Origin: Centroberyx gerrardi
Lineage: Eukaryota; Chordata; Actinopteri; Beryciformes; Berycidae
Assembly: GCF_048128805.1 (NCBI RefSeq)
Contig: NC_136010.1
Coordinates: forward strand, 13,023,980-13,087,979
Direction of reading: 5' to 3'
DNA length: 64,000 bases
Position numbers and translations under genes: made by a program. The notes under the pieces were generated by a model, which saw only the letters and a list, made by a program, of their open reading frames with translations, made no database searches and had not been told where the DNA came from. This document shows, one piece after another, positions 1-35,340 of the stretch (positions are counted from its first letter, which is position 1; the number at the start of each line of letters is the position of its first letter).

Positions 1-487
1 TCTCCTGTTATGTACAGATGAACACACACACATACATGCGCTCACTCACACACATAAACTCACACACACAGACACACACATGTACTGTAAAGATAGTCAC
101 CGACATGCACAGGCACATTCCCCCTTTCACCCTTTTTGTCTTTTTTCCATCAGTGTTTCGCTTCCTTGCTTGTCTACTAATATTTCCCTCCTCTCACACA
201 CGCAAACAAACACACACAAACACACACACACACACACACACAAGAAGGAAATTTTCCACATCCCAGAAGCCCTCAGAGGGGTAATAAAGCCCACCTTCAC
301 CAATAGGTTTCCCACCTCTAATAAGTTACGCAATAATGATTACTGCCTGTTTGGTCTCGCCTTCATTATCATTAGTGTTTTGTGTGTGTGTGCGTGTGGG
401 CGCATGTGTGTGTCTTAAATTTCAAGATTTATTACCTTGATAATGTTGCTGCAGATCTGGGAGCAAAGGAGTAATGTTCCCTCTCTT

Positions 488-535
<48 letters not shown>

Positions 536-1383
536 AGGGGCTAGTGCAGCGGCAGTAGGATTAGTGGTAGTAAGGTGCCAGAGTGACACTTTACACGCAC
601 TCTCTCTTTTTTCCCATTAGTGTAACAGCCTAACAGTCGGCCTATCAGTCGAAACCCCTGATGTTCTCCTCTCCTGCCCCTGCGAGGAACAGCCATGATT
701 AAACCTTCAGGACTAGAGTCCTACGAAGACAGGGATGGGGAAGGGCAGCGCGCCGAGATGAAAGCCGCACAGAGGCAGAAAGAGGTGCGGGAGCGGGAAT
801 CAAAACGCAAGAGAAAGAAAAAGAGAGAGAGGCAGGGGACGACAAAGAGGCTTTTAAGTGAAATGATTCCCCCGAGATCCTCGTCTAGTTGAAGGGATAA
901 ACATGTGACGCTCGTCGGGGCGTACACCTGCGCCTGTGCTGCCGTGACGAGCGGAGTGGCATGTCGAACGCTAACGAGGGACAGTTGTAGCCTACAGTAC
1001 GCCTCTCCGTCACGTGGGGACAGTTGTAGTGGCGTGCACTGAGCTGCGTGATGTGTGTGGCCTCTTTCCTGAGCTTACGGGCGCGTTGATGTGTGTGCAT
1101 ATACCTTGTGGGGGTGTACAGTTGTGTGTGTGTGTGTGTGTGTGTGTACCCCAGGTGTGTGGTTAGTGCTCACATCAAGTCTCGCATGCCAGGCCTGTCA
1201 TCTTTTGTTCACACAGGCAGAAGTAACTGGAAGTCAACCGCAGCCCCTCTGCTGCTCCGACTCCTCTGAGGCAAACGTGCTCAGTTGGCAGACTTGTTAA
1301 TATTATCACAAAAAAAACACAAAGTCTCGTCGTTTATCCTATCGCACCGTACATCTAGTGTCACCTCTGGGCAAAGACCGCCG

Positions 1384-1391
1384 TGACGTCA
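1384..1391 (+). promoter_or_regulatory. Perfect CRE palindrome TGACGTCA
   Basis: An exact 8-bp cAMP-response element palindrome lies about 5.3 kb before the camkv start codon. A CACGTG E-box at 1011-1016 and the octamer ATTTGCAT at about 1431-1438 are close by. camkv is neuronal in other vertebrates and CREB sites are common near neuronal promoters. Placement next to an unproven first exon makes this only a candidate; 8-mers also occur by chance. Confidence 0.3.
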
Positions 1392-4098
1392 CTTAATCAC
1401 ATTATTGTGCGTGTGTGTGTGTATGCTCGGATTTGCATGATGGCGATGGCGATGGTGATAACGATGATGCTGTTGATCTATAAGAGATTGCGTGCTTGCC
1501 GCCGTCAAAGCATCGAACCACTAAGTGACAACACAGAAGGATCTACGATAGCAGTTTTGCACAGCAGTCGGTGAAATATTTACATCGCATTACATTTGCA
1601 GTTATTCTCAGCTGGGTATTATGGAGGCGTATCAAAAGAGACGCCAGTCACGGCAGCTTGTCACCCACAGGCCTATTGTAAAAAGAGTATTTCTCTCTGT
1701 TTGCGTACTGTATTTAGTGATGAGTTTAAAAATGTGTGGTTTTTGCTTGGTGTGTGGCATCACATTGGATTTGAGTTGGACTGGACATGGGTTTAATAGG
1801 TTAGGATGATTAAAGAGACGAGCGGCAGTAAAAAAAAAAATCATTTTTTCAGAACGACCTTGACGTTTACAACCTCTGAAACACTCCTCCATCTGGGCTA
1901 ATAAAAAGTTATTCTATTCCGTTCTATTCTGTTTTGAGACCTGCAGTATACACACACAACTTGTGAACAAGCACACAGACACATTCAGACACACTGGCAT
2001 ACACAAGCAATTTGATTTAAGGTGGTGAAGAGAAAGTGTGAAGTCTGGCTCGGATGTGCCTTCACACCTGAATCTGTGTGCACGTGTTTGTGTGTGTGAG
2101 TGTCTTTTAAAGGCGTAATTCATGAGCGAAATAAGGCAAAACATGGAACAATGTCAACAGTTTCTCATTTTCACATTGATTGACAGCATTCCCAAGAGCC
2201 AGTTGAAACAGATTTTACCTTCCATTTTAAAATGTAGAAATGAAACGAATGAATGAAAGATTCGTTAAATATTTACATTTTCAGTTTTGTTTCATCATGT
2301 CACGGTGGTCAGCTGTCAGATCACAATGCGAGCCCTGACCACTTCCATATCTGTCGTTCAAGATCCAATAGCAAAGTGAACAGAATCAGAATTTTGTGCA
2401 TCCAGACCTGTTACTTAATGTGTCCTGGGATGATCGGATGATGAAAGCCGCATTGAAACGACAAACTGTAGTTACAAGAAAGTCTGACTCATTTTGTAAA
2501 CACTGAAGTTTGGCATCTTTTACTCCCTTTGAGCTGAAATTGGATAACAAAAAGCAAAAAAGCTTATTATTTTCCATCTGTAGGCCACTTAAAGAATCGA
2601 TCAGCATATTTCCCCATAACTTACTGTATATCCTCAAATGAATCCCAGATTTGAGCTGACTGACATAAACTTGACCTCGTCTGTTTTAAAACACAAAGGG
2701 TATGACGCAAATGTCCCTAGAACAAATACATTTTTCAGTGTTCCCTTTGTTTGAAAACATTGTTTTTTTCCATTAAAATGACAAAGCACCTAGCACAAAG
2801 CACCCAGCTCCGTTCACTCAAAGCAGCACCTGGTCCTGTGATACCACTGCAGGTATTGGGTAATGAGAATGGCTGAAATTCTGCATTTTACTTCAAAATG
2901 TTTTCATCTTTATCACAGAAATTCTGCTATTTTCAACACCAATCTAGTTAATATTCTGGATACATAAATTTGTTTTGCTGAGAGGTTGCCCTAGCTGTCA
3001 GTTTGCCTTCAAGTGCTTTCTGACTATGGGGACAGCCCTTGATACACACTATCATACACAGCCCGTTAACACATACACACATGCACCCACGCACATACGC
3101 ACACACACATGTGGACACGCACACATATACTGTACACGTACACACACACAGTCACACACACAAAGTTGTGAAGCTGTGAGGTTGAGAGGTACTCTGCCTC
3201 TGCAGTTTTACACCTTCCACTGTTCTCACGTACACAATTTTTTATGTGCACCTTTTCACTTAGTCACTGTGCGCATTTCTCATTTCCTCTCTGTTCCTTT
3301 CTCTTGCCTCTCCTCTTTTCCTCATCTCCCATCTTTTCCACTCCTCTCTTCTCATCTCCTCTCTCTCTCCTCTCATATCCTCCCATATCGCCTCCTACTC
3401 TCCCGCAAGTTCAGTCAAAGTTCATATTGACTCAGTATTCTGCAGGTGCGGTGTTTTTGCGGCATCTGTGGTTTGGGTGAAAAACAATCACCAGTGACAC
3501 AAGAAGAAAAGGACAAACATAAAACGAGAAGAAGGGACAGACCAGGCACAGATTTGAATCAAAAACACCCATCTCCACACCAGTTCCATACTAAATCATA
3601 TATCACACTAAAAATCTTGTCAATGGAGGTCCGTTTATAAGGGCCTAATATCTCTTTAGGAGGCACTGACATTACAACACTTGGTATAGCCAGAGAGAAA
3701 AATGACCTGCTTGGAATAATTTCTTACCAGCCAAAATAATGAATATACATTTTTAATAGAAATGTGTCACCATACCCATGTTCAATGCTAGCTCCTATAT
3801 AGACGAGAGAAAAGAGGCAAGAGCAGCTTTAATTTAAAACTCGCTCACTCCCTTATGCAATAGATCAAGTTGTAATTCATCATGAAGTGACTCGCCACGT
3901 GGGAAAAATGTCAAGTTTCAGCTAATGTTAAAACCATCCAGACATCGGAGATACAGGAAGAAAAGTTCCAGCAGAAGTTTAGACGCTAGTGCTTTGTGTA
4001 AAGCCAGCATAATATCAGTCAGAGAGAGAGTGTACGGTGGCCAGCAGGGGACAAAGTTTGAGAACAGGCAAAGACCAAAGACTGTATAGAACCGAGTT

Positions 4099-4459
4099 GG
4101 GATGGGACGATACGCTTATCTCACGATATGATTCGATACGCGATGTGGGGTTCACGATTCGATACAACCACGTTACGATGTAATGAATAAAAGCTCAATG
4201 ACAACAAAGGCTGACTGTGCAGAATTATGTTTATTTCTGAGCCACAAATCTTTCTAGCAATGACCTTGGCTTTAAAAATGTCAAATAATATAATTTGAAT
4301 GGAGAGCTTGTGAAATTGTGATGGGCAAGCCGTCTCTTTTGTGATTACTACAGCAGAATAAAATGGAGCTAATATCACCGTTCATTTTTCTGCCTCACAA
4401 TACGTATTTTTACGTTTTTGCGTTGCGATATATAGAATTTCGATATATCGTCCCATCCC
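4099..4459. mobile_element. MITE-like element with perfect 14-bp terminal inverted repeats
   Basis: The left end at 4099-4112 (GGGATGGGACGATA) is the exact reverse complement of the right end at 4446-4459. The interior is AT-rich and carries repeated sub-terminal GATTCGATAC-type motifs near both ends. There is no transposase reading frame in the 361 bp. I could not define a clean target-site duplication, so the superfamily is open. Non-autonomous DNA transposons with sub-terminal repeats of this kind are common in fish genomes. Confidence 0.65.
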
Positions 4460-5025
4460 TATACAGACCAAACCAACTGCTCTGGACGCTGTTATGGGAA
4501 TGATGTGCTTATGTAACCTTCTGGAAAAACTAGGCCTTTTCAATCCACCGCTAAAGTCCCCTTTCTCTCACTGGGGCATTACACACACGCAAGCACGCAC
4601 ATATGGACACATGTATACACACACATACACACACACACACACACACAAATACAGTGGGGGTGGTGGTGTTCACAAACCCTTCTGCTCCAACCCATATTCA
4701 CACATGTGACATACACCTTTGCCCTCGCTCACACACACACACACATACACACACACACGCATGCACAGACACACACAAACACATGCATGCTCACAGATAT
4801 GCACTAACACACACATGCACACAGACACACATACACACACAGTGTATCCCAGCTCTCTGGATTAGGGGTACAGATTAGAGATTAGGGCCAGCATTCGGAT
4901 TACACAGTTCTCTCCAGCCCCGCCTCCAACATAGATCAGAAGCACCTCTGGCCCTGTCATCTACACTGGTGATGCTACACACATAAACACACACACAAAC
5001 ACACACACACACAGGTTTGTATTAC

Positions 5026-5194
5026 TATACTTGTGAGGACTTACCATTGACAGCAGTCATTCCCTAACGCTTAACATGTCTAACCTTAACCTTAAATCCA
5101 AGCCCCAACCGTAAATTAGCCCCGTGAAAAAGTGAAATCTCGGATTTTCGCAATCGTTCTATCCTTGTGAGGACATTCGGTCCTCACAAGTATA
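5026..5194. mobile_element. Short inverted-repeat element with TATACTTGTGAGGAC ends
   Basis: TATACTTGTGAGGAC at 5026-5040 is the exact reverse complement of 5180-5194. A second copy of the core at 5164-5174 pairs with 5180-5190 to make an 11-bp perfect hairpin with a 5-nt loop. The element abuts a CA microsatellite on its left, and its interior contains CTAACCTTAACC-like sequence. Similar CTTGTGAGGAC repeats next to CA tracts are familiar in teleosts. No coding capacity. Confidence 0.55.
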
Positions 5195-6664
5195 GAAATA
5201 CACATATACACAGACTCTCTCTCTCTCTCTCTCTCATACACACACACACACACACCACAATCCTGACCTCATCTGACGGCTTTATGCGGGAGACAGCTGC
5301 TTCCAGCATCGCTCACATTAATCAAAGTTCCCTCTCAAATGTCTCATTAACTGCTATCACATAACTTCCTGACTTGGACAATTCCAAGGACTCCACTTGA
5401 TCTGGCCCCCGAGCCCCGCAGGGACAGAAGATATAGGTGGAAATGTCTACTGAGGGAGAGTTAAGAGCAACAACTGAAGTGAATTACCCGGGGGGAGCGG
5501 GCAGTTCAGGTATTCAGGGGAGGGAAGGGACCTTGAAGATGGATGGCTGAAGTTTCCAGGGAATCAGTCTTCTACAGTAGCTGGAGTGTTTAAAGGATGT
5601 GGGTGAGGATTGCCTGAGGACTGTGGTGAGATGCTGTATTGATTGCTGATTCACTATCTAGAACCTTGATTCTCTACCTGGGCGTTGGGGCCTCCTGTGG
5701 GGTCGCAAGCTATTTTAGGTGGACCTGAGGTTTTAAGAAATGTGAAAAAAAAAAAAAAAAAAGATCCTAATAATAAAATACAAATATATCCATATGTTTA
5801 TAATTATTGGTATGAATGTTTTTTCTTCTTGTGAATTATATTTTTAAGCTCATGGCTAGTGGTGAGGTGAGTGTGTGAAAAGGGAAATTAAATATCATTT
5901 GGTGTGATGGTTCACAGCAAGTCAAAAAGGTCAAGAACTACTGATCTGGATCAGTGGACAAATCCAAATTCATGTGCATGCACACACACACACACACACA
6001 CACACACAGGCACACAGACTAAAAACAAAAACTAATTCTCCTGCCATTAAAGCCCGGTGTCAGTGTTACTCTGGGCTCCAGTGATTGCGGAAGAGGCCAG
6101 CTGCTTTAGGGACACAGGGACACTGTCCTTTTTAAATAAAGTTTAACTTGAACTTGACAGACGTTTGACAGAATCCACAGACTTCAGCAGAGTAGAGAGG
6201 AGCTTAGTGGGTAGCTTAGTATCTGTTGACAAGGCTGGCACGCAACCAGGCTGCCAGCAGTGTCAGCATCAAGATTCGTTTAGGGAATGGCTTGGCTGTA
6301 TCTATGTTTGTCTGACGTTCTGACGTATATTTTCAAAGCCAATGGTAATGTCATTCCCATGGTATCCATTGCTCTGAATAAGGAACATGCTTGCCACAAT
6401 CTAGGCTACTACAATATGAACCGCTGGAGGTTTTGATAATGTTCCATCAGTGCCTTTGTGCATCTTAAACATCAGTACCTCTAATGTTTCATCAGTGCCT
6501 CTGTGCCTCTTACACATGCTTGTCCATGCTTCTCTGCGCCCCCTGTGTGTCTGTTACCCACTGGGGTTACCATCAAAACAATATATGCTTTATCTTTTTA
6601 CTGTATGTCTTTGTAGAGCAGTGATTGACATGGCTGCGTCTTTCTCCGTTAGGTGAATGCCGCC

Positions 6665-16134
<9,470 letters not shown>

Positions 16135-17365
16135 AGCAGGTGTGAACGGTGCAATATACATCTTGAACATCTTGATTTATAGTTTTAAACTTGAGAGTTT
16201 AAAGACACTGCCTCACCCAGAAAAATCACATATGTCCACCCACTTGATCACTAGACAAAAAGTAACTGTCATGTTGTTTGGTTTGGCTGTGTGTTCATAT
16301 TGAGATGACAGTTTATAGTCTGTCAAGAGATCTCCCTATGGCATCCAAATACTCTCTTGACTGGAGTGTAGAGGGAACAGGCTACTGCATCTCTCTGCAA
16401 CACAGCTGCCATGAGTAAGAATTTGTAAGAGTTTGTTTGGATCTCAAATCCAGATTGCACGCATGAAATGCACACCACATGACCTACTGGAAAACAAACG
16501 CTCAGCATGGTTTTGCAAATATTGAATCTGCAGGAGTAAGATGAGTATGATATCAGCCTCAGCTAATAGCAAGTATTTTTTACAGTGAACAGCTGAGGAT
16601 ATACTATGATTTGCATTATGCCCTACAGGTTGTAAATAAATACAAATGAATGGATTCCTCATCCTTGCTCTACCCCCATGTTATAAACTTCCCCATGGCC
16701 AAACTGCCATTTACTTACTTCAAATCAGCTCATCCCCTGTCCTTACTTTTTGTTCTTTTTTATTTATGTAGCCACTCGTTCCGTAGTGACACTGTATAAT
16801 CACAATCTCACAGTCATTACACAAGTGTACAGATGTGAAACTGAACTGATCAAATGAAAGCCTTGCGTTGGCTACAGATTTGTTTTGTTATATTGTGTAT
16901 TTAGTAATCTTGTATTGTCACTCAAAGTCTTGTGAGATGCTCCACACCTATATGAGAGCTGGGGAGAGATCTACCGGTATATATTTAGATACAAGATACT
17001 GTATGCAGGCTTTGTTTGCAATACTCACACACAAACACACACACACACACACACACATGCACACACATTTCCTCTTCTTTTTTGGACCCTCTCTGAAACA
17101 CTTCCCCAGAAAGTTTGTTTTCATTTTCCTCCAGTTTTGTTGATGCATTCAATTCTATTGTTAACTGGACAGTACTGTCTATTTGCTCCTTTTCTGCTAC
17201 AAGCGTGAAAAATGTCTTTCTGAATTTCATTCAGCTTTTGTATCTATGTAACACAGGTTCTGTGCTTTTCTCCTGAACAAGTCTAGACATCCACTATTCC
17301 TGTGTCCCAGTGTAAGTGCTCTGTCTGCAAGTCTTTCAATAAAAGTCAAAAATGAAGATAGATGT
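16135..17365 (+). other. camkv: camkv 3' UTR
   Basis: Sequence from the stop codon to just past an AATAAA at 17338-17343, giving a UTR of about 1.2 kb. A second AATAAA-like site at about 16635 could give a shorter form. A CA tract lies at about 17033-17060. Confidence 0.65.
17338..17343 (+). promoter_or_regulatory. Poly(A) signal AATAAA of camkv
   Basis: Canonical hexamer about 1.2 kb after the camkv stop and before the GC-richer uba1 promoter region. It is the last AATAAA-type signal in a plausible UTR position. Confidence 0.6.
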
Positions 17366-19400
17366 TGGGTTGTTTTATGGCTAATCTTTTCTGAAGGTTG
17401 GTGTAACACAAAAAACTGTTTTCAACATTAAAATATTTCTGAGATATAATGGACATTAACATCAAGCCTAAAGTTTTGTCTCAGTACTTAAAAGAACCGT
17501 TATGATTTCGGCATGCCTACATGTCCCATCTGCCCCTGCGTGGGTTTTGGATTAATCTATTAATATCCAAGCATAGGGGTGGATAAATATTTCAGATTTT
17601 CAACAGTTAAAAATAACGATTAAACCGTGTAACAGTGTGAAAAACGTTACGCTGTAAATACCCAGACCATACAGCTGAACACTGAAAATAACTCATTTAA
17701 TTTAGTCATAATAGATACCTCAGATTAAACTTTTCAGTTCACCCCCCTGACATGTATGATGGTTGTGCCTGCAGCGTGCACATGTTGCTGCTTTGCTTTG
17801 CTTTCAACTGAAATAGTGAGCGTGAGGGGAAGCGGTGCTGGAACAGCCGGGCAGGCAGTCGTCCAGCGCTTCACGGAAAACTCACACAGAGCCCGCCACC
17901 CTGACAGACTTCTCAGTTTGGCATCAACAACAGTGTTGAGTTGTCAAGTTGGTTGTCAGGTTTCTTGTTTAAATACAAGGCGTAATTTTTGATACTACAG
18001 ATCAGGCCGAGTAATATCGGATGTGGTAAGTTCTGCACACTTGTGTAAGCTAGCACACGTATTGGAAATATTAGCTACAGCTAGTTGGCTAACGTTAGCT
18101 AGTTAGCTAACAGAGCGGCACAAGAAGAAAAAAAGTCGTTGGGAGGCTAGATAGCTTGCAAGCTAGCTACACAGGCTAACAACTACGCAATCGTTTGATC
18201 TGCGATACTGGTTCGGTATTTGTCTTCAGCAATGTTACCTACCCTGAACCATTCCATCTTTCAGTGTTGGCTAACGGTAGCTAACAAGCCACTGTCATTT
18301 AACGGTTAGCATTTGCAAATTTGATGTGCACAATAGTCAACCGTTAATTAACGTTCTGTGATTAATAACGTTAGCTGGGAAGCTAGCTACCAACATTCCA
18401 TGGACCCAATGTTGGGGGCAGACATTGCGGGACCTAATGCCTACTGGCAATGTTTAATCTCGACAATTTTGGCTCGATAGGTTACGTTAGAAAGCCAATT
18501 AAGGTTACTATAGTAGTGTTAGTGTCTTGCTCATAGCTTATTAACTTGGGTAGCCAGTTACGTGACGTTAATGATTTGCATACGTTCCAAGCCTGGTAGC
18601 AGTGGAAATCCGTGTTTTTAGCATTCCATGGTAAGAAGATGAGACTTGGGGACCCCCTCGACATGTGCACCCGAGAATATGCGGCCCACTTTCCTGGGCC
18701 TTTGTCATTTGCCAGGCACCCCCTCCCCCAATACTCCTCCTCTGCAAGGAATGCTCACCCCTAACCTCAATGTGACTGAGAGGGACCACAAGCTCAGCAT
18801 CACCCTAGCTAGCAAGTAAACTGCGTACGAATCTCGCTTATCATTGTCAACAGTATTGGGCTCCATTAATCATTGTATATTTCGTGTGCATTGCCGAAGT
18901 CACGTTGGAATAACATCTCCAGTCCAAAACCCATTCATTGTTGTTGCAATGAGATATACTGAAGTTCTAACGTAACAACTATGATTTCCTTACATACTGC
19001 ATTGTTCTGAGTCTGATGTGCGCTATGTGTCTACAGTATAGTTCCCCGATGCTGGGACTTTTCGCTAAACTGTCACTGAAACAAAGATGCTGCAATTATC
19101 GCTGGATTTCACACCCCCGTTGCCATTTGCTTCAGCCCTAGTCTCCCTGAGACAGTACTTTTGTTTTCATAACATCACACAATGGTTCATGTTCGGAGCT
19201 TTCTTTTCTTGTAATGCACTTGTGTCAGTCATGCTCTCTGCGTTTTTGTTAGAAATATTTAGGTGTTCTTTCCCATTTATTGTTGGAGGTCCTGTGGTTC
19301 ATTGTACAGGAAGACATGGCACGCATCTTCTGGACAGGGGCGGGATGTGCATTGGGCTTTGGCTTCGTAGCCAATGAGCAGAGGAGTGAGCGGAGCAGCG
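17366..19400. other. Intergenic region camkv-uba1
   Basis: No coding exon seen. At about 18045-18400 the motif GCTAACGTTAGCTAG and its variants recur many times. The remainder is unique-looking sequence. Confidence 0.5.
18045..18400. repeat. GTTAGCTA-rich low-complexity cluster
   Basis: Repeated AGCTAGC, TTAGCTAAC and AACGTTAGC words, partly self-complementary, occur about 1 kb upstream of the uba1 promoter. Similar shorter clusters occur near the rhoa first exon (about 48982-49003) and the rbm6 first exon (about 52622-52665). Confidence 0.6.
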
Positions 19401-19695
19401 TGCTCGAAGCCACCCTTTCCTGTTGAATATTTCAGCCCATGCGTCACGGCCCTCCGCCCCTTCTCCCCATCTGCCATTTTGGTTTTGTTCCCGTCTGCAG
19501 TCGCAAAGCCAGCAACGCGATTACATAGGACTCGCAGCAAAACGACATAGTGACTCGACAATATAGTGAAGACCATTTTATCCTGCACCGCGTTTCTTTT
19601 TTTAATCAGCGAACTTGCAATCATCGTTGTTGTTGACATCTAGACACAAAGGAGAGGAGCGGTTCGCATTGAGAAGGGACCGAGAAGGATTATTG
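19337..19695 (+). promoter_or_regulatory. uba1: uba1 core promoter and non-coding exon 1
   Basis: A GC box (GGGGCGGGA at 19337-19345), a CCAAT box (19371-19375) and a CCGCCCC site near 19457 lie just before a TATA-less GC-richer segment. A clean donor (ATTG|GTAAGA) at 19695/19696 would end a non-coding first exon that joins the ATG exon at 21274. The transcription start is inferred to lie at about 19450-19560; only RNA data would fix it. Confidence 0.55.
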
Positions 19696-21273
19696 GTAAG
19701 AAAGACAAATCAATGGGGCACGAGTGCAATGCTAGTCTTTCATTCGAAAAAATGGCTTTTAGCAATAAAGTTAGGCCGGTATTTTGTCAGGTTATGTGCT
19801 GAACTATTTAACCAGATTCATAGACAAACATTTGTGTGTTGGCTATTTAAATAAAGCAGGTTACAACATACAGCTAGCCAGTAAACTTGTGTTCCGTACT
19901 GGGTGTAAGGCCTAGGCCGAGTCTGCTAACGTTAATGGATAGGCTGGCAGTCTGGTGTTTTCTTGCTTCTAAGTTATTAATGTTCCGACCGTGTCCGGCA
20001 GTGATCCACTTGCCAAATCACTTACCTGATTAGCGGCACGCGACCTACTTTATCCGTGGCCTCTTGGTGTTGTTAACTGATATTTGATGTCCTTGTATTT
20101 AACGCACAAAGCGTTAAATTTGGTTGGTTAAGCAGCAGCTATTCAGATGGACAGAGGAGCAAACGGGAGTAGTCGTAGTGCTCGGCGCTTTGCTGTATCA
20201 TTCTCGATGCCTTCATTTTCGTTTTTGATGAACAGTGACTGTTCAGGCCATAATGATATGTGGATTTTTTATTATTTTATGATTTTAAGGCTCGAAACTG
20301 TTTGCCCGATACCCCCTCGCCCTTTACGTTTGAAGTTGCATGATCAACTTTATGGTTCATAAACTGATAAGTTTGACTTTGGGGGCGTATGTAGCTGCAT
20401 CGGATGCGGAAATTGTGGTTGATCCTGTTCGTCGTCTGGAATCTGTTCTAGAAAGTGCGGCCTGTTTCAGTTCCCGAAGTGGCTGGGCTTTAGCCATATT
20501 ATAATGGCGCTTACAATGTGCCTGCAGATATAATTTTTTTTTTGTAATTATCTCGAATAAACACATGTCCGTTTGTAGCTTCTAACCAATGATAGTTCAG
20601 CGGCTTTTTATGGTCCTTGCGTCTACACCTGGGAGCCATTGTGAAATGTTGCACCCTTTACCGCAGTGAAGTTTTAATGAATCAGCTTTTTTGTTGAAAC
20701 GAGGTTGGCGGTCGTGACATATAATAAACAATACCGGTACATAAACAATCCGGCCCTGTCTCTGAGTATGAAAAGGGCTGATAATGCTGCTATTCATGTC
20801 TCTTCCCAGGCTCAGTTCGTTTTCTACCAGATTTGTGCTTGGCCTGCAGCCAGCCCAGCTGCTCCCTAGACTAGAAATCCTTTCTCTCCACCAACGTGAA
20901 AAGGATTGGGTAGCATTTAGTTTTCATACTCATCATAATTGAACCATAACAGTAGATTATACCTTTCTCACACTACTTGTTTTGACTTTTTTCCCAGTGT
21001 GATTTTAAATATATTGTCAGTGCTTTTGAAAACCACCATGCCATACAAGCATGTCGACATTGGATTGTCTGTTTTGTTGACTTCTGTTATAGTTGTCATG
21101 TCATAGCAAGTATTTTCTTATGTGCTTTTGTCCATGGTGTCATTACTGATGCAGTATAAATTGGTTGTAATGGGGAACTGTTCAGTGCTGAAATGTGGCA
21201 GCTAGTTGATGTGCATTTGAATGACTAGTGAATATATTGTTAATGGTGTGTGTGTGCGTCTGTTGATGCACAG
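19696..21273 (+). other. uba1 intron 1
   Basis: About 1.6 kb between the inferred non-coding exon and the coding ATG exon. It is mostly unique-looking sequence without repeats or a plausible extra exon. Its acceptor is CACAG just before the ATG, so the start codon sits at the first base of exon 2. Confidence 0.5.
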
Positions 21274-34251
<12,978 letters not shown>

Positions 34252-35340
34252 GCCCCACACTGAACCCACCCACCCAGAGGGGGGGAGAGACAGGGGGGTG
34301 GGGGGGTTTACAAGGGAGGAGTTGAGGTGGGGGGGTGTCGATCCAGGTCAGCTGTTTGGGATCAATCAGTTTTCTGAGGCCTGTGGTTGTTGTAACCCTG
34401 TGCCTGATTGTACATAGCCCCAGTAAGCTGACTTAAGGATACCTGTATGTATGTTAGGGATACAGTTGGTGCTAGGTTGTGGGGACAGGGGGTGTCATTG
34501 GAGGAAGGGAGCATGTATACTGGACCTGTTGACTTTTCTCGGTAGCAGAACCTCTCCGCTCAGTTTGATTCTAAGCCTTAGTGTCTGCCTTCCCTCTGGA
34601 CCCCATAGCCCCAGCTAGTGTCCCTCTCAAACCTCTTCGCCCTCTCTCACTGGCCCACAGCACTATAGATGGGGTCTTTTATCCAACAAACCGTCACCCC
34701 TCCTCTCTACTTGCTCTCTTCTCTCCTCCAACCCCTGTCTCTTTAGACCTGGCCCCACATTGCATTGTTTTTTTACAGACACAAGTCATGCAAGTTCAGC
34801 CAAGGATCCCAAAAATAGTGATAAAAGAAATGTAATGAGAATCCAATTTGCCCCAAGCCCAAATCACTGCCCTCAATTCTACCCGAGACCCCAAATTTGG
34901 AACCTTTAGAAGCATTTGCAGACAAAATTGAGCCCGAGCCACCGGCCCTCTCCTGACTGTAAAATAACCCCACAGCGGTTCTCCAGGAGAGGGGCGCTGG
35001 GCAGACTGGGAACCCTCCCGGTTTGTGGTGTTGCCAGGTGTCAGCACCCCTCCAGCCGTCTCATCTAGCACTCTGTGGCTTTGGGGGGGGGGGAGCTCTT
35101 GCACATGACTTCAGTTTTCACTTACTATTCTTTTTATTTTTCATGTGTTTTGTTTATTTTCTATTTTATTTGGGGGACAGGATTGTGGCACACACACACA
35201 CACCTTGTAGATCATAAACTGTCTTCTTTCTACTTTGTTAACTCCAAATGACATTACAGTATAAGAGCAAGGCAATGAGTTGTATCCTGAAATGGGAGCA
35301 CTTAGTGTGATAGTGAATAAACATGTAAAAGATGCACCTG
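34252..35340 (+). other. uba1: uba1 3' UTR
   Basis: Starts after the TGA at 34249-34251 and runs past AATAAA at 35316-35321. It contains G-runs near 34280-34340 and 35082-35092, and a short CA tract near 35192. The length of about 1.1 kb is inferred from the poly(A) signal. Confidence 0.7.
35316..35321 (+). promoter_or_regulatory. Poly(A) signal AATAAA of uba1
   Basis: Canonical hexamer about 1.07 kb after the stop codon, followed within 30 bp by GT-rich sequence (TGCGTTTGTGTCCATTTG) typical of a downstream element. Confidence 0.75.

Larger units (their letters stand above)
1..6652. other. Region upstream of, or first intron of, camkv; no coding gene seen
   Basis: No convincing coding exon is visible. 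The stretch is rich in CA/GT and CT microsatellites (about 222-242, 483-532, 1121-1146, 3060-3165, 4618-4650, 4730-4840, 4981-5013, 5217-5253, 5982-6008). A CpG-richer segment at about 690-1090 could hold the camkv promoter or a non-coding first exon, because the first coding exon opens with an acceptor AG at 6651-6652 and so needs an upstream exon. Two inverted-repeat elements (4099-4459 and 5026-5194) are listed separately. An A17-18 run lies near 5744. The rest is AT-rich unique-looking sequence that I cannot assign. Confidence 0.6.

Noticed and set aside
695-892. 65-residue frame rich in Lys/Arg (KRKRKKKRE)
   Set aside because: Composition follows a purine-rich stretch, there are no flanking splice sites that join it to camkv, and camkv starts with the strong Kozak ATG at 6665.
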